DNA of 64,000 nucleotides from Niabella yanshanensis (GTDB lineage Bacteria; Bacteroidota; Bacteroidia; Chitinophagales; Chitinophagaceae): positions 4,836,001 to 4,900,000 of the forward strand of contig NZ_CP139960.1 in NCBI RefSeq assembly GCF_034424215.1, read 5' to 3'. Both the position numbers and the translations under genes were made by a program. The notes beneath the pieces are model-generated. The model did not search any database. It worked only from the letters and a program-made list of their open reading frames with translations, and was not told where the DNA came from. Position 1 is the first letter of the stretch; each line of letters begins with the position of its first letter. Below are positions 27,262 to 36,413 of the stretch, piece after piece.

Positions 27262-30200
27262 TTACTTACCAAGATCCTGTAAAAATTGTGAGGGTGTTTT
27301 TCCGAATTCTTTTTTGAACGCTTTGGTAAAGTACGATTGAGTTTGCATGCCCACCCGGTACATCACGTCAACTATGAGAACATCTTCTTCAGTCATGATT
27401 TGAGCGGCCTTCCTCAGTCTGACCGTTCTTACATAGTCCCCAATTGAAAGACCCGTAATTGCTTTGACGGTTTGGTAGAGTTTGGAACGACTCATGTTCA
27501 TTTCCCTGCCAATATAATCGACATCCAATTCTGGATTTGATATCTGCTTTTCAATCAGGTCGGACAGCAACTCAATAATTTGTTGTTCTTTACTGGAATG
27601 GGTAGCAGCCAATGCTTCGCTGTAGCGTCTGTTACTCCAATGAGTTTTCAATGTTTGCTGGTTCTCAAAAATGTTCTGGATGGTAACAATCAACAGGTCA
27701 GTGTTCAGTGGTTTAGAAAAATAGTGGTCTGCACCGGAGTTTATTCCTTCAAGTTGAGATTCGATAGCAGCTTTGGCGGTAAGCATAATTACGGGGATAT
27801 GACCGGTCGCGGGGTTTTCTTTAATCTGTCGACAAAATTCTATTCCATCCATTCCTGGCATCATTACATCACTAATAACAAGGTCAGGCATTTTATCACG
27901 TATCAGGCAAAGTCCGGCTCCTCCTTCGTCGGCTTCAAATATTTCAAACTGGCTGTTGAGGCTTTCCTTTAGAAAATGCCGCAATTCAATGTTGTCATCT
28001 ACTAAAAGTATGTGCTTACGAGCGCCTGTATTAGAAACTTCATTTGCTATTGCTTGTGGCTTATAAATTGAAGCGTTGGTTTCATTGGGCAGTCTTTCCA
28101 GATCCACCTCGCTATCTTTTCTACTTTTGATCCATTTTTCTTCATCAGTGTAGTCACCCGCGCCTATAGGAAGCCCGATGGTTATTTCTGTACCTTTATG
28201 TCTTTCACTTTGTACATAAATAATCCCTTTGTGCAGACGTGTTAGACTTTTTACAAAAGCAAGTCCCACTCCTGATCCGAGATGTGAATCGGTCAGTCTG
28301 TAGTAGCGTTCAAAAAGGAATTGAAGCGAATCCGCCGAAATACCAATGCCGTTGTCGGCGATCTGTATATATAAGTATTCCTTCGCTGCGTATTCATTTT
28401 TGATAACCAGTTCGTTTTTAAATGTTTTGGGAATATCCTGGTAATTGCTTCGAACCGTGGCCCGTATGGTTCCGCCGGAGGAAGTGTATTTAAAAGCGTT
28501 ACCAATCAAATTAATTAAGATCTTTTCCAGGGTTTGTCTGTCAAACCAGGCCTGCGGTAAATTGTTAGGAATATCCAGCCGGAAATCAATACTTTTTTCT
28601 CTGGCGAGCGCCATAAATTCATCGGCTATTTCATTCACAAAAATATGGATGTTCCCCGGCATGGTTTTCAATTTGAGCGCACCGCCTTCCACTTTTCGAA
28701 AATCCATTAGAACTGTTATTAGCTCCATCAGCCGGCTGGCATTTCGGTGCATGGTGACATAATAATGATAGAAAGGACTATGGGGATCTTCTTTTTGTAT
28801 TTTTTCAAGTGGGCCAAGTATTAAGGAGAGCGGCGTTCGGAACTCGTGCGAAATATTGGTAAAGAATTGAAGTTGCATTTGATGCATTTCTTCACTTTTA
28901 GATTTTTCAATCTGCTGTATTTCATATCTCCTTTTCATAGAGATGAGCAAGTAAGTAGCGATTAAGACGATTACAATCACCAACATTTTAAACCACCAGG
29001 TTTGCCAGAAGGGTGGGGTAATATAAACCGATAACCGCGCCGGATTTGTGTTCCACACACCATCATTATTGGCGGCTTTTACCTCAAAAGTGTATTTACC
29101 AGGAGCGAGATTCGTATAAGTAGCTCTCCTGGCGGTCCCTGACAGATTCCACTGGTCGTCCAGTCCCACCATACGGAATGCATATTGGTTTTGCTCTGTG
29201 TTAATATAGTTGAGTGCCGCAAACTCCACTGAAAATGTAGCCTGCGAATAAGACAGGGTTAGCGCGTTGGTGTAAGCCAGGTCGTTGGGTAATATGCCTG
29301 CTGTATTACCGGGCGTTATCCGTTCGTTTGATAAATATAATTCGGTAAAATAAACCGGAGGTAAAAACAGGTTGACTTGAAACTGGCTGGGGTAAAATGC
29401 ATTATACCCGTTGACGCCACCAAAAAGCATTTGACCATTTTTGGTTTTGTAGTAAGCACCTGCTTCAAATTCGCGACTCTGCAATCCGTCAACAGTACTG
29501 TACCGTTTAAATGTATTTTTCTCCGGATGGTATCGCACGATACCATTGGAGGTGGAAATCCAAAATATACCGGTTTCATCTTCCAGAATACCTTTTATAA
29601 AATCGGCCGATAAGCCAGCACGATCTTTATAAAGGAAAAACTGGTCTTGGGCTTCATCATATAGGTATAAACCTTGTTGCCCTGCCCAAAGTCTTTTCCT
29701 GCTGTCCATATATAAAACCCTGAGATCTGGAAATTTGTCGGACTGCACAAAATATTGCCTGAATTGTCCGGTAGTTTTTACCAGGCGGTTTAATCCTCCG
29801 TCATCAGTGCCAAACCATAGATCCCCCCTGGCGTCCTGGCAGATGGATACAAAATTTTTACCTGTTATATGACTGAGCTGCTTTTCATCTCCCGTAACTT
29901 GTTTAAAAGTTCTGTTTTGCCGATCGAGTAAATAGAGTCCTCCATAATAAGTGGCTACCCAAAGTCTAGCCTCATCATCTTCAAAAACCTGCTGAACAAA
30001 ATTGGATCCAATGGAACTAAGATCATTTTGATCATGAACGAAACGTGTAAACTTACCTGTTTGGCGGTTCAGCAAATTGAGTCCTCCTCCCCAAGTGCTT
30101 ACCCATAAATTTCCCTGACGATCGCCGGTTACATGTAATACTTCATCCGATCCAATGCTTTGTGGGTCGAAGGGATTATGCCTGTAATGGGTGTATTGGC

Positions 30201-31380
30201 GCGTAACCGGGTTGAAGCAATTCAATCCGCCTCCATCCGTACCAATCCACAGTAATCCGTTATCATCCTCGTAAAAGGATTTTACATCACTTCGGCTGAG
30301 ACCGTAGGCGCCGGGTTGTTGCCCATGAAATTCAAAATTTTGGCGTCCGGGCGTATACAGATTGACGCCCCCCCGGTGGGTACCTATCCAAATATTTCCC
30401 TGCTTGTCTTCGTAAAGTGCCGATACTGTTCTTTGAGACAGGCTGGCGGGGTCAGATGATTCGTTTGTAAATCTCTGAAACGAACGCCTGCCGGGAAGAA
30501 ACAGATTTAGATTTCCGTTAACGCCACCTATCCAAACGTTATGAAGTTGGTCTATTAAAATGCTTCGTATCAGGTTGCTGGCGATACTTGAAGGATCCTG
30601 GCGGTTGTGCAGATACTGTTGGAAGTTACCCGTTTCAGGTTGCAGATAGTACAATCCTTTTTCATTACTTCCAATCCAGATGTTCCCGGTTTTGTCTTTA
30701 CTGAGCACCTGAATGGCATAACCGGCGCCTGCGGGGTACTTGGAGTATATTGAAAATGTACCTGCCGAAGTATTAAAGCGCAGCAGGCCGGCTTCAGTAC
30801 CCAGCCAAAAATATCCATTGTTATCTTCCAAAAGGGATTTAATATAATTTAAACCTCCCTTTTTCGATTTTTGCGGGTAAAATCTTACAAAGGATCCGTT
30901 CTGTGGTTGGTATAGATTGAGTCCGTCAGATGAGGCGATCCAGATTTTGCCCGCCTCGTCTCTGTGAATTGCGTTAATCTGGTTGTTGCTCAAAGAGCCG
31001 GCGCTCAGGTTTTCAGTTTTAAACCGTTTGAATTTGCCGGTTTTCAGATCTAGCCTATTAAGTCCGCTTTTCGTGCCAATCCAGAGCATGTTATTGGCGT
31101 CTTCAGCAATACAGGTAATATAATTATCACTAATACTGTTGGTGTCAGCCGAATTATTTTTGTAAATCCGTATGTTGTAACCGTCATACCGGTTCAGGCC
31201 ATCTCTGGTACCAAACCAGATAAATCCCCTGGAGTCCTGGAAGATCACTTCAACTGTACTGTTAGACAGGCCCTGTTCACTGGTAATATGTTTAAAGCGG
31301 ATATCAGGTATTTGCGCATGGCAAATGGAAACCGTTAATATTTCGAAAAGGAATGTTAGGATGACAAAATAAAATCGCAT
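27262..31380 (-). CDS. hybrid two-component system sensor/regulator (HTCS) of the PUL
   Basis: 1372 residues from ATG at 31380, where a signal peptide begins (MRFYFVILTFLFEILTVSICHAQ); a longer form from 31437 is less likely. Order: a periplasmic double propeller of two-component regulator repeats (~25-700, units such as IWFGTRDGLNRYDG, IWIGTKSGLNRLD), a Y_Y_Y domain (~710-780), one membrane helix (~785-805), HisKA with His845 in NISHEFRTP, a HATPase domain with a normal DNGIGIS, a receiver (VDDN..., Asp1171 in ISDVMMPGMDG), and a C-terminal AraC helix-turn-helix. All signalling residues are intact. Such proteins bind an oligosaccharide released from the target glycan and activate the adjacent locus. 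It diverges from susC, with 221 bases between starts. Confidence 0.96.
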   Translation of the reverse strand: MRFYFVILTFLFEILTVSICHAQIPDIRFKHITSEQGLSNSTVEVIFQDSRGFIWFGTRDGLNRYDGYNIRIYKNNSADTNSISDNYITCIAEDANNMLWIGTKSGLNRLDLKTGKFKRFKTENLSAGSLSNNQINAIHRDEAGKIWIASSDGLNLYQPQNGSFVRFYPQKSKKGGLNYIKSLLEDNNGYFWLGTEAGLLRFNTSAGTFSIYSKYPAGAGYAIQVLSKDKTGNIWIGSNEKGLYYLQPETGNFQQYLHNRQDPSSIASNLIRSILIDQLHNVWIGGVNGNLNLFLPGRRSFQRFTNESSDPASLSQRTVSALYEDKQGNIWIGTHRGGVNLYTPGRQNFEFHGQQPGAYGLSRSDVKSFYEDDNGLLWIGTDGGGLNCFNPVTRQYTHYRHNPFDPQSIGSDEVLHVTGDRQGNLWVSTWGGGLNLLNRQTGKFTRFVHDQNDLSSIGSNFVQQVFEDDEARLWVATYYGGLYLLDRQNRTFKQVTGDEKQLSHITGKNFVSICQDARGDLWFGTDDGGLNRLVKTTGQFRQYFVQSDKFPDLRVLYMDSRKRLWAGQQGLYLYDEAQDQFFLYKDRAGLSADFIKGILEDETGIFWISTSNGIVRYHPEKNTFKRYSTVDGLQSREFEAGAYYKTKNGQMLFGGVNGYNAFYPSQFQVNLFLPPVYFTELYLSNERITPGNTAGILPNDLAYTNALTLSYSQATFSVEFAALNYINTEQNQYAFRMVGLDDQWNLSGTARRATYTNLAPGKYTFEVKAANNDGVWNTNPARLSVYITPPFWQTWWFKMLVIVIVLIATYLLISMKRRYEIQQIEKSKSEEMHQMQLQFFTNISHEFRTPLSLILGPLEKIQKEDPHSPFYHYYVTMHRNASRLMELITVLMDFRKVEGGALKLKTMPGNIHIFVNEIADEFMALAREKSIDFRLDIPNNLPQAWFDRQTLEKILINLIGNAFKYTSSGGTIRATVRSNYQDIPKTFKNELVIKNEYAAKEYLYIQIADNGIGISADSLQFLFERYYRLTDSHLGSGVGLAFVKSLTRLHKGIIYVQSERHKGTEITIGLPIGAGDYTDEEKWIKSRKDSEVDLERLPNETNASIYKPQAIANEVSNTGARKHILLVDDNIELRHFLKESLNSQFEIFEADEGGAGLCLIRDKMPDLVISDVMMPGMDGIEFCRQIKENPATGHIPVIMLTAKAAIESQLEGINSGADHYFSKPLNTDLLIVTIQNIFENQQTLKTHWSNRRYSEALAATHSSKEQQIIELLSDLIEKQISNPELDVDYIGREMNMSRSKLYQTVKAITGLSIGDYVRTVRLRKAAQIMTEEDVLIVDVMYRVGMQTQSYFTKAFKKEFGKTPSQFLQDLGK

Positions 31381-31601
31381 TAAGGTGAATTTAATTTCCG
31401 ATCTGAACCAGGCAGGCAAAATAATTAACAAACGCACTGAAACCTAATAAAAGTGAAGGTTCTGGACGATAGAGCCAAAAGAAAAGACAATAGAATAAAG
31501 CCCCCCCTGCTGCTTAAAGTACCTTTCAACCGAATTAAAAAACGATTGCCGCCCATCTGAAAAATGAGCTGGCTTTATTACTAACGATCAAAAAGCTTAA
31601 G

Positions 31602-34600
31602 ATGAAAACTAAAATTCGATTGCTGCGAGCCATGCTGACATGTATGTCGTGCTTGATAGCTTTATTCACCTTTGGTCAGCAAAGAACCGTTTCCGGAAGG
31701 GTTACGGACGTTGACAACCAGCCCATTCAGGGCGCTACGGTCTCAGTAAAAAACAGTAACAATACCACATTAACGGAAGAGAGTGGCAGGTTCCGTTTGC
31801 AAGTCTCGGCCGGCGATGTGCTGTCAGTAACTTTCGTGGGCTTCATCGCAAGGGAAGTACTGGTAGGAAATGATACTACTTTAAATATCATTCTCACTTC
31901 CAATCCTGCCAGTATGGATGAGATAGTTGTAATAGGTTATGGTAGCACCAGCCGGCGGGATCTGACGACTTCAGTAGCCAAGATCGACCCGAAAAGTGTG
32001 CCCCAGGCGGCCAACAGCTCCGTTGCACAACTTATTTTCGGCCGGGCGCCGGGTGTTGTGGCTACGCAAAGCAGTGCAGAACCGGGTGGTAATATTAATG
32101 TATCGCTCCGGGGCAGGGGAAACCCTTTGGTAGTGGTCGATGGGGTGCTTTTCCCTTATTCGGGTGTAGAACCAGGTAGTGGCGCGCGGGCTATGAATGC
32201 TAACGTCAACAGGGGAGGCTTCGCTGGTATCAATCCCAATGATATTGAGTCCATCGAATTTCTGAAAGATGCCAGTGCCTCGATGTATGGCGTTGGCGCT
32301 GCAAATGGTGTCATGTTAATTACTACCAAAAAAGGTAGAGGCAGAAAAACCAGCGTCAATTACGACGGTAGCCGGTCGATCGTCTCTAATATGAAATATT
32401 TTGAGCCGTTGAATGCCACCGAATACATGCAATATTACAACCAGCTTACACTCGATAAGTTCTTGTATGATAATAAGATGGCTCCTTTTGGTACCACGCC
32501 TACCGACCTGGACCGGTATTACAATGGTACGGCTTTCAAGCCTTTCAGGCAGGGACAGATTGACAGCGCCGGTGTGGGAACCGACTGGTTAAGCCATGTT
32601 TTAAGAAGCGGAAGCATCGACAATCATAATGTCAGCATCAGCGGGGCAACGGATAAAGTGAACTACTATTTCTCCGGAGGTATATTCAACCAGCAGGGAA
32701 CCGTAGCCAATTCGGGGCTAAAACGGTATACCGGCCGGATGAACCTGACCTTCAATCTCACTTCTTTCCTTTCTTTTTCAGCCAATGTCAATTATTCGCG
32801 CAACGAAAATATGAACTCACAGGCAGGCGGCCAGTCGGCCAGTGTCGGCCAGGAGGGTTTTGGAGCTATCCAGGCTGCATTAGCCTATCCTGCTTATTTA
32901 CCCGTATACGAGCAGGGAACCGGTCAGTTCAGCAGGTTTTTGTTAACTGGTAATCCTGTTTCATTGCTAAGTATTCATGACCGAACCATGAGTTCCAATT
33001 TGTTTGCTACCTTTTCAGCCGATGTGACGATCATTCCGAATATTCTGACCGGTAAAGTCTTATACGGCAACAACTATGAATCTGCTGAACGAAACTACCT
33101 GCTTCCCTCGGCTGTTTTCTTCGATCAGCTCAATCGCACACGGGCATCATTATCTACATCGCGCCGTGAACAACAAACTATGGAGGCAACCCTGTCTTTT
33201 CGGAAACGGTTTGGACAACTGCTGAAAGTGGATGCAGTTGGCGGGGTGGGAGAGTATCCCTATCGGTCTTTCGGTTTCGGCGCGGTGGGTGCTGATATGA
33301 TGGACGCGATCGGTTTTGACCGGATCCAGACTGCCAGCGCGGCTTCCCAAACTGTCAACTCTAACCGTGACGAAAATAAAAAGAGATCGGCTTTCGCCAG
33401 AAGTACCTTCGATGTCGCCGATAAATACATGGCTACGCTTATTTACCGGTACGATGGCTGGAGCCAATTTTTCCCCGAGAATAAATTTGCATCCTTTTAC
33501 ACGGCTGCCGTGGGTTGGAAAATTTCCAATGAGAATTTTCTGAAAAATTCCAAAGTAGTAGATTTTCTGAAATTGCGTGCAAGTATAGGCCTTACGGGCG
33601 AACCCGGATCGCAGGCGTATGGTACATTCAGCCCCGACGGAAATATCATCACCTTCAATAATGGTTCTGTATCCTATGTACCTTACTTTTTAAGTCAGTT
33701 GGATAATCCCAATCTAAGGTGGCCCAAAACTATTAATAAAAATCTGGGTCTGGAATTTAGCTTTTTTAAAGAACGGATTTCCGGTTCACTGGATATTTTC
33801 CGCGATGATATTACCCGCCTGATCACCAATGCCCCTACTGCGATGTTATCGATGATATCCACAGAGCCGATCAATACCGGGCACCGCGTTAGAACGGGTT
33901 GGGAGCTGGGCATTAATACCAGCAATGTTCGAAACACAGCTTTCGATTGGTCCAGTACCATCAACTTTTCCCGTAACAGGCTTCGTTGGGAAGAAAGATT
34001 CGCCAATACTTTCCTGCGGAGCTGGCAGGACCCCAGAGATATGGTCAACACCTACTATATATTTAAAACCAATGGTATATTAGACGGCGTAAAGGAGATT
34101 CCTGCTTCCCAGCCTGCTAATGCACGTCATCCGGGTTCACCCATCTTCGTAGACCGCAATAGCGATGGCGTAATAGATACCAGCGACGTATTCCAGATCA
34201 ACCCCGATCCGAAACTGGCAATTGGTTTCGGCAATACGTTCCGTTATAAACAACTGGATTTAATGGTAATGTTTTATGGCCAGGTTGGTGGCGTGGGAAC
34301 TACGCCCGCTGCGCAGTGGAGCAATGCGGCAGACTTTGTGGCAGGTGGCTATGGTGTGGTTAAGGAAATTGATGAAGTATGGTCCACCTCCAATCCGGAC
34401 GGTATACGACCTGGTGTGGCTTACAATGAAGGCGGGCTGGGTTTACCGGTAGGTACCGATATCGGACTACAAAGTACGGATTTCCTGCGTTGCCGAAATA
34501 TTACGCTGGGCTACACATTGAAGTCAGGTTTGATCTCAAAATATATCGCCAACTTAAGACTTTACGTAGACGCACAGAATCCTTTTATTATAACGAAGTT

Positions 34601-34703
34601 TAAATATGTTGACCCCGAAGTATCGGTAGCTAGTGTGAAGGGTGGTCCTGCACCTTACCCCATGGCGAGAACCTTTTCTTTTGGAATTCGAGCTAATTTC
34701 TAA
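31602..34703 (+). CDS. susC: SusC/RagA-type TonB-dependent outer membrane transporter
   Basis: 1033 residues. A signal peptide ending near FTFGQ is followed by a carboxypeptidase-regulatory-like domain (~27-105, RTVSGRVTDVDNQPIQGATV), a TonB box region (MDEIVVIGYG) and the plug domain (~115-235, with GRAPGVVATQSSAEPGG and PLVVVDGVLFP). The C-terminal ~750 residues form the 22-strand beta-barrel, ending in a typical aromatic C-terminus (FSFGIRANF). No STN domain is present. It imports oligosaccharides together with SusD, which starts 21 bases after its stop. It is the first gene of the plus-strand operon opposite the HTCS. Confidence 0.97.
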   Translation: MKTKIRLLRAMLTCMSCLIALFTFGQQRTVSGRVTDVDNQPIQGATVSVKNSNNTTLTEESGRFRLQVSAGDVLSVTFVGFIAREVLVGNDTTLNIILTSNPASMDEIVVIGYGSTSRRDLTTSVAKIDPKSVPQAANSSVAQLIFGRAPGVVATQSSAEPGGNINVSLRGRGNPLVVVDGVLFPYSGVEPGSGARAMNANVNRGGFAGINPNDIESIEFLKDASASMYGVGAANGVMLITTKKGRGRKTSVNYDGSRSIVSNMKYFEPLNATEYMQYYNQLTLDKFLYDNKMAPFGTTPTDLDRYYNGTAFKPFRQGQIDSAGVGTDWLSHVLRSGSIDNHNVSISGATDKVNYYFSGGIFNQQGTVANSGLKRYTGRMNLTFNLTSFLSFSANVNYSRNENMNSQAGGQSASVGQEGFGAIQAALAYPAYLPVYEQGTGQFSRFLLTGNPVSLLSIHDRTMSSNLFATFSADVTIIPNILTGKVLYGNNYESAERNYLLPSAVFFDQLNRTRASLSTSRREQQTMEATLSFRKRFGQLLKVDAVGGVGEYPYRSFGFGAVGADMMDAIGFDRIQTASAASQTVNSNRDENKKRSAFARSTFDVADKYMATLIYRYDGWSQFFPENKFASFYTAAVGWKISNENFLKNSKVVDFLKLRASIGLTGEPGSQAYGTFSPDGNIITFNNGSVSYVPYFLSQLDNPNLRWPKTINKNLGLEFSFFKERISGSLDIFRDDITRLITNAPTAMLSMISTEPINTGHRVRTGWELGINTSNVRNTAFDWSSTINFSRNRLRWEERFANTFLRSWQDPRDMVNTYYIFKTNGILDGVKEIPASQPANARHPGSPIFVDRNSDGVIDTSDVFQINPDPKLAIGFGNTFRYKQLDLMVMFYGQVGGVGTTPAAQWSNAADFVAGGYGVVKEIDEVWSTSNPDGIRPGVAYNEGGLGLPVGTDIGLQSTDFLRCRNITLGYTLKSGLISKYIANLRLYVDAQNPFIITKFKYVDPEVSVASVKGGPAPYPMARTFSFGIRANF

Positions 34704-34724
34704 CCATTGTTTAAAATATTTAAG

Positions 34725-36260
34725 ATGAAAAAAAATATTATAATCCTTACACTACTCTCCATCGGTTTGTTCTGTGGCTGCAAAAAAGGATTGGACCGAA
34801 CCACTTACGGAGTACTTTCACCCGTAAACTTTCCTAAAACTGAGGCAGACTTCGAGATTTATACAATGGTTGTTTATAAACCATTTGGCTCCAGATGGTC
34901 TTATGGTGACGGTGGGAACCAGTTTCTCTGGCATGGCGCTGAGTGGAGCAATACTTTTATCAATGATCTGCCATCAGACCTGTTCGCCATATTTCCCGAA
35001 TGGGGCGGGTATTGGAGAGATATGAGTGAAGCTAATTTTGTGCCGCGCATTAATCACGGAGCTGACGGGCATTTTCACAAAACAAGGTTCATCACCCGGA
35101 TCACGAAGATCATAGCCGACCTGGAAGCTGCAACTGTTTTGTCCGATGCCAAAAGAACACAGTTACTGGCTGAAGCACGAATGGCCCGCGGTTGGCTCAT
35201 GTATTATCTTCATACGCTGTATGGCCCTGTACCGGTGATTCTGGATCCGGCAAAAGTAGGAACAGACGCCGAGGCCGACCTTACACGCCCCGATAAAGAT
35301 GTATTTGTGCAGGCCGCCGCAGCAGATCTCCGTTTTGCTGCAGATAACCTCGTTAAGGCCCCAGCCGAGTATGGCCGGTTCAACAAAGGCATAGCTCTTG
35401 GTGTATTAATGAGGTTATACCTATTTGACAAAAACTTCGCGGGTGCCGAAGCCGCGGGTAGAGAAATACTTGCGATGGGGTACAGTCTTAATGGCAGTTA
35501 CCGCGATCTTTTTCGTACCGCAACCGAAAGAAACAATGAAACAATATGGGCTGTTTCGGTAGATCCCGCAGGGGATGGGACAGGGGCAAGGCCTAACTTC
35601 AACGCCTGGGGTTTCTACACGTACCCTTCCAATTATCCGGGAATGCTACCTCCTACAGGTGCGCGCAGAGGAGGATACGCCAACCCGGCTGCATTTGCAC
35701 CTACCTGGGCTTTTTATGATTCATTTGATCCTTTGGACAAAAGAAGAGAATTACTTATTACCTCTTATGGTGCCATCGCCAGCAACGGCACCCCCACAGG
35801 CGTAACGATTACGAGGTCAGGAATGCGAGGACCTGTTTGTGCTAAATATCCCGACGATGATGCTACACCTTTCCAGGGTAATGATATACCGGTGCTCCGC
35901 TATGCAGACGTGCTGCTAATGTTAGCAGAAGCTATTAATGGTAACACGGGCCCATCTGTTGAAGCTGCGAATTTTGTAAACCAGGTTCGGAGTAGGGCAG
36001 GTGTCGATGCGCTTTTGCCTGCGCAGACAGCTTCCAAAGAAGCCTTTAGCACTGCCATTTTACAGGAACGTGCCTGGGAACTGTATTTCGAAGGGTTTCG
36101 CCGGGTAGATCTGATGCGATTTGGTAAATGGAATGAATACCTGATTGCCGCTGGTAAAAACCCGCTTCCTCTCGAAGGAAACGGTTACTTTCCCATCCCG
36201 CAGTATATCCTGAATGCCGGAGCAGGAAAGGTAATCCAAAACCCGGGTTATCCACAATAA
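34725..36260 (+). CDS. susD: SusD/RagB-type surface glycan-binding lipoprotein
   Basis: 511 residues from ATG at 34725, chosen because it begins the lipoprotein signal MKKNIIILTLLSIGLFCGC; an upstream in-frame ATG at 34707 would add six residues. The alpha-helical TPR fold of SusD is visible: MARGWLMYYLHTLYGPVPVI near 145-165, LGVLMRLYLFDKNFAGAE near 225, and the C-terminal RYADVLLMLAEAINGN, ILQERAWELYFEGFRRVDLMRFGKW. It sits on the outer face of the outer membrane and closes over SusC. Both belong to the same transcript. Confidence 0.96.
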   Translation: MKKNIIILTLLSIGLFCGCKKGLDRTTYGVLSPVNFPKTEADFEIYTMVVYKPFGSRWSYGDGGNQFLWHGAEWSNTFINDLPSDLFAIFPEWGGYWRDMSEANFVPRINHGADGHFHKTRFITRITKIIADLEAATVLSDAKRTQLLAEARMARGWLMYYLHTLYGPVPVILDPAKVGTDAEADLTRPDKDVFVQAAAADLRFAADNLVKAPAEYGRFNKGIALGVLMRLYLFDKNFAGAEAAGREILAMGYSLNGSYRDLFRTATERNNETIWAVSVDPAGDGTGARPNFNAWGFYTYPSNYPGMLPPTGARRGGYANPAAFAPTWAFYDSFDPLDKRRELLITSYGAIASNGTPTGVTITRSGMRGPVCAKYPDDDATPFQGNDIPVLRYADVLLMLAEAINGNTGPSVEAANFVNQVRSRAGVDALLPAQTASKEAFSTAILQERAWELYFEGFRRVDLMRFGKWNEYLIAAGKNPLPLEGNGYFPIPQYILNAGAGKVIQNPGYPQ

Positions 36261-36272
36261 ATTTATAATGTT

Positions 36273-36323
36273 AAGTATGGCAGATCAGTTATGTCGGCCT
36301 GTTACCGGTCTGCTATACTTTTA
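36273..36323 (+). other. stem-loop between susD and the enzyme genes
   Basis: Arms AGTATGGCAGATC and GGTCTGCTATACT pair over 13 bases, with two G-U pairs in RNA, around a loop of about 22 bases and followed by TTTT. It sits 13 bases after the susD stop and could lower expression of downstream genes or stabilise susCD mRNA, as is common in such loci. Confidence 0.55.
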
Positions 36324-36413
36324 ATCATACTTTAAATAGCTAGTACATACCGCCGTTAAAGGAAGGGCATGTGTATGTTATATCCAGTTTATTAAAACTC
36401 CCAGAACGAAGCC

